NCBI GenBank assembly: GCA_949825045.1 | Contig: OX463815.1 | Span: forward strand, 17,291,231 to 17,355,230 | Source: Argyresthia goedartella | Taxonomy: Eukaryota > Arthropoda > Insecta > Lepidoptera > Argyresthiidae | DNA: 64,000 nt | Direction: 5' to 3' | Shown: positions 57,520-64,000 of the stretch, one piece after another | Layout of the letters: each line of letters starts with the position of its first letter | Position numbering within the stretch: the stretch's first letter is position 1 | Notes under the pieces: generated by a model | Seen by the model: only the letters and a program-made list of their open reading frames with translations | What the model was told of the DNA's origin: nothing | Databases searched by the model: none | Made by a program: the position numbers and the translations under genes

Positions 57520-58600
57520 GAGGTAAAACAGTCACTTTACTCAGTTTAGGCAAGACACTTCTTGTAACTGATGTCCTTTAGTATCTTGTTGTGGGGCAAA
57601 ACAGCGGCAATCAAAACTATTTTTAAATCACAAAAGAGCTATTCGATCAATTTTCGAGCGAGTCTATAAGCAAGTCAGTTTATTTTCGAAAATATAATGT
57701 ATGTACAGTTTTAGGTGCATTTGCTTTTATATTATAAGAGAGGTCCGACCGATTTCGGTCACAGCGACCGCTTCATGTGTTTTGTATTCGCATGTGGCTT
57801 GTGTAGCCAATCTTCCTTCTGCAGACCTTTTAGATATAATGGTCTGCCTTAAGAACAGTTTTCGTCAAAAGGTAAAGTTAAAATCAAACCAAAATAAGAG
57901 TTACCTCTTGATTGTTTACGTGGCTTTCTTAGGCTTTTATGCCCTTAGTATAAATTTAATCTACTGTCTGCTGAAGGATAGTATCGGATATAATCGTAAG
58001 AAAATTAATACCTCTCTTTCCCATTCTTAGATATAATTATAATCTTTTGCAGGCTGGCCGCTTGGATCAGCAGGGGTATTTAAACGTACAAAAAAATTAC
58101 ACTCCTCGTAACTTTTATTTTTAAAATTACTGTTTATAAAATATGTACAAAAGTATAAAAATATATTTAAATCTCACACTGGACTAACCTATACCACAAA
58201 CTGCACAAAAACGTGCATTGTGATCTCCTTTGTCTTTTCATTTGATCAATAACTCTGATAACAAAATAATTCATTTAATCCCTGGCGCTGAAATATCAAT
58301 GAGAACACAGCTCCATTATATTTTTGAGTAGTTACAGCAGCACTATTGCAAATCAATGAAAAACTCTACGTAAAAAAAATAGATTTAAGTTATTGACATC
58401 CTAAAAGAGGCTCTTATCTAATAAAACTTGTCGGTATACGAGTATAACAGTTTTCACATTTCGTTCGGTGACAGATAAGAACTTCAGCCCCCCTGTTGAT
58501 AATTTTGTATGTGCTTGTTATGAAAAGTAATTCATGGTAGTACTATAATGAGTTCGGATACTAGTTTCACGAGCACCGCACTATTGTCCAGACATTGGTC
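57520..58600. other. Intergenic downstream of CPR-e
   Basis: A 109-codon frame (57701-58030) shows no recognisable domain or family; I do not treat it as a gene. Confidence 0.4.
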
Positions 58601-58610
58601 CCTCTACTGT

Positions 58611-61600
58611 TTACTGCTGGTAGTACAGTCCCTTGTAGTCAAGAGCCGCCTTCTGTTGGTTCTGCTTGTGGGCTTCAGGGTTCGATTTGGCTTCATGTTC
58701 CGCGCGTTCCTGAAAAAATGTGTTTTATTGACTGAATTGGACACATGACTATTCTAGACATAAATATTATATAAATCTGCGTTCAACGCACACGACAAAC
58801 CACATGGACCCTATTACTATGTGTTGAGTACGAATTTCTATAAAAACCTGATGTAAAATAGGAAATCTAAATTACATACATTTATATATTTTCTTTAAAA
58901 AAGTAACATAATATTTTTTTGCAATATGAATACACAGTCTCTTCTTTACAATCAATGCCGAATGCTCTCCGTTTAAGCAGGTAATTTCGCATACAGATAT
59001 GAAAAATCCCATTTTGTGTAAACCAGGTTATAAAGCATGAAAAATAATAGGAAAAAAAAACATACAGCATTAGTCTTGATCCCAGCATAAATCAGGTCCA
59101 GTCCCTTCTGAATCTCAGCAGACACCGGCGGAGGGGTGGGGATGTGGTCTCCCTTGACCCGGAAGCCGAACTCATCAGCGGTGTACTCCACGGAGATGAC
59201 CTGGCCATCAGGAGCGGTGTAGGAGTAGGATCCCTGCTGTACCAACGCGTCGTGGTCCCCGCCGACGTCCTTGAGGTATCCCTGCTCCTCAGCTTGGATA
59301 TGGTTTCCGGTCTCGTAACTGGAATTTGAGAAGAATTTGATCAGTCAAAATAGAAGAGAGATACGATACGAGCATGGATGGGAAATGTATTAGTCCTTTA
59401 TCGGTAATAGAGAAGGAATCATCGCAATGAGACCTATATCATACATAACCTGATTGTAAGCCCAGAACAATGGTCAGCGACAGTATTTACTTGAGGATTA
59501 TGGGTTTGAAATATAATTTATGAATTTAAGGTTCGTAATCCAGCTGTTAGTCGTTGATATACCCATAGTCTAGATATTAAACAGCAAAGCAATAACCAGT
59601 TTATATAATTAAATACATTAATTTCGTTATAAAACTTGCAATATTCAATAAATATACTATGTATAAGAAATTCTAATCATTTATGCAATCCCTATTCCAC
59701 TGCTTAATGCTTCAATTGACTTCCTAACGAACGTGTAATGATAAACAACTTATTTCTCTTTATGACTTAATTTACCAAATGCATGTAACGGGGATATAAA
59801 TAGTAAGTGGGCATTACAACGATTACGACGATACACCTAACATGCATTCATACATATAAACTCTTACCAAGCATAGCTCGATAATATTTGTTGAATCTTT
59901 TTTCTTAGCATGCTATTTCATAGAAATCTGTTAACTTCTTAAGTTTGATAAACTCGAATAATACATTTTATTTAAGACATTTCAGACTCAGACAGATGTT
60001 TTCAGATGACTGTGTCAAGTGATGGCTACCAACTATCTTTGGGCAGCAAAAAATGAGCAGACCAATTAAAAGCGTGCATTTTCTCAGAACCACTTAAAAA
60101 AGTAATAAATATGCATTTTAAGAAGCTTTGTGGTCTAATGGGTTTCACGCTTGCTTCTGACACAGGAAATGCAGGTTTGATTCCTGACCATGTACCAATG
60201 AGATAATTAATTTATTTTAAGTTCATTATGCAGACGTTCTAACGGTGATGGAAAACATCGTGAGGAAACCTTCATTACTCCATAGCTGCGGCGATGGGCT
60301 AGCCCCCTGTCACGCAAAATGGAATATTGAAGAACTTGCTCAAAGCGGGCACACTTGTGCCTCTGCCACCCCGTGTGTTACGCATTTTAATCGGCTCAGT
60401 AGCCATGGTGACCTAAGAATATTTTACAGCTCCATAGCTTTATTTCTCGTCTTTCGTTATGCAACCATTTATGTTGAAAAGTGACCTTGACCGGTAAGAT
60501 GCCGCCAAAGGTGGCTTGTTGAGTAATTCTGCAGTGGGATGCAAAATTATCATATTTTGCTGCGTCTCTTTAGTTAAATGACTTGTATAATGGAAATTTG
60601 ACAACCGAGTCATTGTAATCTTTCTGCTGATCTTTAGCAATAGGTATTATGTACCTATATATGGACGACCTCTGTGGCGCAGCGGTTGTGACTCTGCCTG
60701 CCATGCGAGAGGTCCCGAGTTCGATCCCCGGATGGGGGAAAGAAAAAAACCCCAGGACTTGGATGTTTATATGTGTGTAACGTCGCTGTTTCTGGTTCCC
60801 ACGACACAGGGTATCCTAGTGTGGGGCCAGAAGCAATGTAAGTGCCTGTGTGAAAATGTTTATGTTTATGCTTATATGTTTATTATAAAAGTAAGTGAAT
60901 TCTTTAAAATGTACAAAGCAATAGCGAGATATGGATGAATTCGAATGAATTCATATGTTTAGGTGACTGTTCGATCGTAACATTTAATTAAGTCAAACTA
61001 ATAAACTCACCCAGTCTTATAGCTTCCATCAGTTCCCTGTTGCTTGTCAAATCTGATGATAGGAATGTAAGTGGTTGTCTCCAGTTGAACCTTGGGCCTG
61101 AAGTCGTCAATAGGTTTCGATTGTCTGTACTCCTGCTGTTCTCGCTGCCTGTACTCCTGTTCTTGTTGTTTGTAGTTCTGCTCCTGCTGCTCCTGTCTGT
61201 AGTTCTGTTGTGGCTGTTGTTGCTGTTGCTGTTGATTGTAGTTGTTGTAGTTTTGCTCAGCCGTCTGCTGATCTTCTAATGGCTGGGGTTCCGTTTTTTG
61301 GAGTCTTCTTTGAGGCAGAGCTGTTGAGAGGGCTAGAAAAGCCGAAAGAACTATCTGGAAATGAGAATAAAATACTTGTTTACACTTTGTGGTAAATACC
61401 TTTATTATTATTTTTTGCGTACCTAATAATTATTGTCAGACATAAGAGTCTAATCATATTCACAATGTCGTAAGACAAGGAGGGCAGGAAACAATGGACA
61501 CCATCCGCTGTCTTATGAAACCTGCATTCGCTACGCGCTAGCGAAAGTGGGTCCATGCTAGTCAGCCCAGTACCCACATGTCCGCGTTCATGCTTTTGTT

Positions 61601-63992
61601 TACACTGCGATACTTGAAGAAGCTATTATTAGTTTCAGTTAAGCATTCTGTAATTCGTGAGAGTTCACAAATCGAAGAGGATTCGATGGAATTTTACGCT
61701 GCTGAGACTGATCGTTAATGTTATTCAATATTGATTGTGAGTGTATGTATTCTTCGCATATATTGTTTTGATGACCTTTCAGAAATATTTGAACGTCTTT
61801 TGACAAAATACCAAGGTCAGAACAATCATTCAGACAAGTTATCAGTAGTCATTGTTAGGAAAAACTAAGTTATGTGCATTTATAAGCCACTTCGTTTTTT
61901 GTTGTGGTCGTTAGTATCGCAGAATCTTCCGAAACTCTGATATTCGTTTTGTTACGTGATATAAGAGTTGTCTGGTCTATCTATAGCTTTGCTTCGATAA
62001 GTACCTGTGTGTTTTCACAAGGTGCAACATCCATACGCAATCTTACTTCTCTTCTAGTAGATAACAACTTGCCCAATGGGAACCAGTTAGGGACTCGCAA
62101 CCTAACACCTTCGAGCCCATTAGTGACCCAGAAAATAGTGTTATACAATCGAATCTTGTCTGCTAATGAGATCGCAGCGCAGGCGCACGCAACTGAGAAG
62201 TCGAACTCGCATTGCGGTTATGTGTTTTTCGAAATGTGCTTGTTTGTTTGATCACTTGCTAACAAAACATTTAGTATGTGGCAGTTAGAAGTCTAGTCTT
62301 TGAATTTTTTTTGGGCATTGCATCGCGGGATCTAACAAATTGGTTCTTATTGAACATTCAAATTTTAGAAAAGAGTGAACGTCTGCTAATCTGGGTGTTT
62401 CTGTCACTTCGTTTTGGAAAAGGCATTATGTCTGTACATTAAAGTAGAGCTATTCTTAGAAGTAGCATTTGGCATCTGTCAACGGTAAGGACAGAGCTAG
62501 GTGTCGGTCTTCCTTAATTTTCTAAAGAAAACAAGGAGAAAAAGACTGATGGATAGCTCTGCCCCTACTGTTGGCAGATGTCAAAGGCGACTGACTTCTT
62601 AGAATGGCTCTGCTAAAGCAGAGCCATTACTATACCATTTACTAAAGTATATATCCTCCGAATGACTGAGAATGACTCAGAAGTATCCATATATCTTTCA
62701 TTTCCAGTCACACGAATGACTAACAAAGAAAATATTTATCAATTTTCCAATTATATAAGTACCTACAAACGGTTAATAAGCTTTAATATTAACCTGCACG
62801 CATGATCACTACTGTTGTACATAATTTTGGACTTCCAAATCAGTATTAATAGATCTGATTTATCAATCTGTGGATATTCCGCTTCATTGTTTGTCAGGAA
62901 GCCAGACAGATAATTTAAAACAACCCCAGCCCAACCTCAGGAAATCATATTATCACAAACATAAGTATTGAAACTCTCGCTTGCATATGCTATAAAGTAA
63001 TGTAAAGTAAAGCTTAAGCTCCGTTTAAGACTGCTTCAATAAGCACAAAGTAATGGTTGTAATGTCAAAGTTGAACAGCCGTGGCACGCCCATCGACCTA
63101 TTTGTCGTGAGTTCTTGCAACAGCTGATTGCCGGCAACTCCTTACACTCCGAAAACGATGCAACTCTTGCGCAGCCGAGTTCACGTCTTGATATTGATAC
63201 TTATATTTTATTGGGAGGCAGCATCAGTTATTAGTTTTTGAAATCTGCATGGTCCATTTTTGTGCGATATATTGGGAAGCTTTCGAAGTTATAAAATCGA
63301 ATTAGGGATTTTAATCAGAAATTAAAATATAATTGGATTGGGGTTATCAATAAATATGTCATTTTTAAGTTACATTTTTGCAAAGTCAATGCATTGATTG
63401 TAGTGATAATAAATATTATGGATGTTTTCGATTATTCTTTCGATATTGTGAACTTTAAAACGAAACAATATTTGTGTTGTTTTGCAAAGTTACCCCCGAA
63501 TTATTGGTGGTTATTTAGACGACACTAAAGCAAAAAAAAACAGTGACAAATTCAAGACGTTTGTGAATCAAACTTTGTGACTCAAAGTCTAATTCTAAAA
63601 TTAGTAACAAGTGATGCGTAAATCGTCCCTGAGTTGGGCATACCTTTACAAAACAACATCCTGTAAATGTACTATTTATTCTTCCATTAAAAAGTGAACC
63701 TGTAGTGATTTTATTTCGTATTATGAATTAAGATTTAATTTTATCTTAACCTCTCAAAAACCGAGGGTAGTTGGACGGGTCGGGTCGATTTTGAACCTTA
63801 TGCCTTGGTAATAAAATTTAAAACCTATAACGGAAAAATGGTGTTATCTAACGCCGGTGGTATTCAAAAGGTTAAATACTTCATGTTAATGTTTAATTCC
63901 GGTTTCCGAATGCCACTAAAAAGCGATCCAATAAAATATTTTTCAGGCAAGTGCGTCACACGTAAGCTTTCGTAACTTACCAAAAGCTTCAT
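58611..63992 (-). CDS. Cuticular protein, RR-1 type with Gln-rich N-terminal insert (CPR-e)
   Basis: Exons are 63981-63992 (MKLL, donor GTAAGT), 61011-61354, 59066-59318 and 58611-58709 (TAA at 58611-58613). Other donors are GTGAGT and GTATGT; acceptors are ATTTCCAG, AATTCCAG and TTTTTCAG. Phases 0, 2 and 0 close to 235 residues. MKLLIVLSAFLALSTA is the signal peptide. Residues about 35-85 are Gln/Tyr/Glu/Arg-rich, with repeated QNYRQ/QEYRQ. The RR-1 core follows at about 113-175 (YETGNHIQAEEQGYL, QQGSYSYTAPDGQ, VEYTADEFGF), then GDHIPTPPPVSAEIQKGL and a charged C-terminus ending LDYKGLYYQQ. It is predicted to be a secreted chitin-binding cuticle protein; the Gln/Tyr-rich insert could take part in cross-linking, but that is only inference. 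The promoter lies beyond the right edge. Intron 2 holds SINE-C and SINE-A copies; intron 1 holds two MITEs. Confidence 0.94.
59330..60125. other. CPR-e second intron, non-coding
   Basis: No exon or matched repeat seen. Confidence 0.4.
60130..60330 (+). mobile_element. tRNA-derived SINE, family C, with distal part
   Basis: TGTGGTCTAATGGGTTTCAC, GCAGGTTTGATTCCTGACC, CCAATGAGATAATTAATTTA, then GATGGAAAACATCGTGAGGA and GATGGGCTAGCCCCCTGTCA. This is the longest SINE-C copy in the window and explains the isolated fragment at 34205. Confidence 0.7.
60663..60880 (+). mobile_element. tRNA-derived SINE, family A
   Basis: GACCTCTGTGGCGCAGCGGT, the B-box GAGTTCGATCCCCGGA, CCCCAGGACTTGGATGTTTA, CACAGGGTATCCTAGTGTGG, GCCAGAAGCAATGTAAGTGC and a TGTTTATGTTTATG tail. 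It lies in CPR-e intron 2, about 130 bases from exon 2. Confidence 0.82.
61360..62440. other. CPR-e first intron, non-coding
   Basis: A 115-codon frame at 61904-62251 has no recognisable family and no suitable splice context; treated as chance. Confidence 0.4.
62448..62608. mobile_element. Palindromic MITE
   Basis: About 75-base arms: AGAGCTATTCTTAGAAGTAG, TTTGGCATCTGTCAAC and ACAGAGCTAGG on the left are mirrored by GGATAGCTCTGCCC, GTTGGCAGATGTCAAA and GACTTCTTAGAATGGCTCT on the right. No ORF. It lies in CPR-e intron 1. Confidence 0.7.
62610..63465. other. CPR-e first intron, non-coding
   Basis: No exon or matched repeat seen. Confidence 0.4.
63470..63663. mobile_element. MITE family P, compact copy
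   Basis: Left end TGTTGTTTTGCAAAGTTACC, then GGTGGTTATTTAGACGACAC; right end (reversed) CAGGATGTTGTTTTGTAAAG, then ATGCCCAACTCAGGGACG. The two ends are inverted relatives and match the two ends of the interrupted copy at 37791-41579. Non-coding. Confidence 0.7.
63755..63875 (+). repeat. 'AACCGAGGGTAGTTGG' repeat, copy 2
   Basis: Collinear with 55660-55790 (AACCGAGGGTAGTTGGACGG, GGTAATAAAATTTAAAACCT, CTAACGCCGGTGGTA). It ends about 100 bases before the first exon of CPR-e. Confidence 0.6.
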
Positions 63993-64000
63993 GATGTCAG

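Noticed and set aside
57701..58030. 109-codon ORF.
   Set aside because: No recognisable domain, poor codon pattern, no splice or promoter support.
61904..62251. 115-codon ORF inside CPR-e intron 1.
   Set aside because: Opposite strand to CPR-e, no domain recognised, length reachable by chance.
1..64000. CRISPR arrays, operons, phage or bacterial defence modules.
   Set aside because: No direct-repeat/spacer arrays and no dense prokaryotic coding; the minisatellite at 31.8 kb has uniform units without spacers, and all supported genes are spliced insect genes.

Overview
The window looks like a stretch of a lepidopteran (moth or butterfly) chromosome. It is AT-rich, its short coding exons are separated by long introns with GT..AG borders, and it is crowded with insect transposons: mariner, piggyBac-like TTAA insertions, several tRNA-derived SINEs, and non-LTR retrotransposons with GATTTT or TATTC tails. 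No bacterial, viral or RNA-gene locus was recognised. The lepidopteran assignment rests on my recognition of the repeat families and cuticle proteins, not on a search.

The only host genes I can support are five cuticular protein genes of the Rebers-Riddiford (RR-1, CPR) type, all on the minus strand: CPR-a (3893-5049), CPR-b (10308-11074, with a probable non-coding first exon near 14.6 kb), CPR-c (27846-33872), CPR-d (46191-53752) and CPR-e (58611-63992, promoter beyond the right edge). I rebuilt them exon by exon; all splice phases close into uninterrupted proteins of about 122, 113, 140, 153 and 235 residues. All five share one phase-2 intron just before the aromatic residue that opens the RR core, so they are tandem paralogues. 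Each begins with a signal peptide, so the products should be secreted by the epidermis and bind chitin in the cuticle. CPR-c, -d and -e also carry a TPPP-type C-terminal tail behind a further intron; CPR-a and -b do not. CPR-e has a Gln-rich N-terminal insert.

Everything else is intronic or intergenic sequence built from mobile elements, often nested. Main blocks: terminal-type repeats (0.3-0.6 and 6.0-6.3 kb); a non-LTR retrotransposon graveyard (16.6-22.3 kb); a SINE holding a mariner relic that holds a piggyBac-like MITE (22.6-24.7 kb); a foldback element (25.5-26.2 kb); a mariner with a full-length ORF but a replaced catalytic Asp (35.5-36.8 kb); a deep nest of four elements (37.8-41.6 kb); a hAT-like MITE inside another MITE (46.7-47.4 kb); and a piggyBac-like relic abutting a CPR-d splice acceptor (49.3-50.7 kb). 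Several near-perfect short-loop hairpins are scattered through the window. I see no convincing new multi-gene system; the most notable points are the nested insertions readable to the base, mobile-element edges within about 10-15 bp of two CPR splice acceptors, and the DD34D-to-V change in the mariner.
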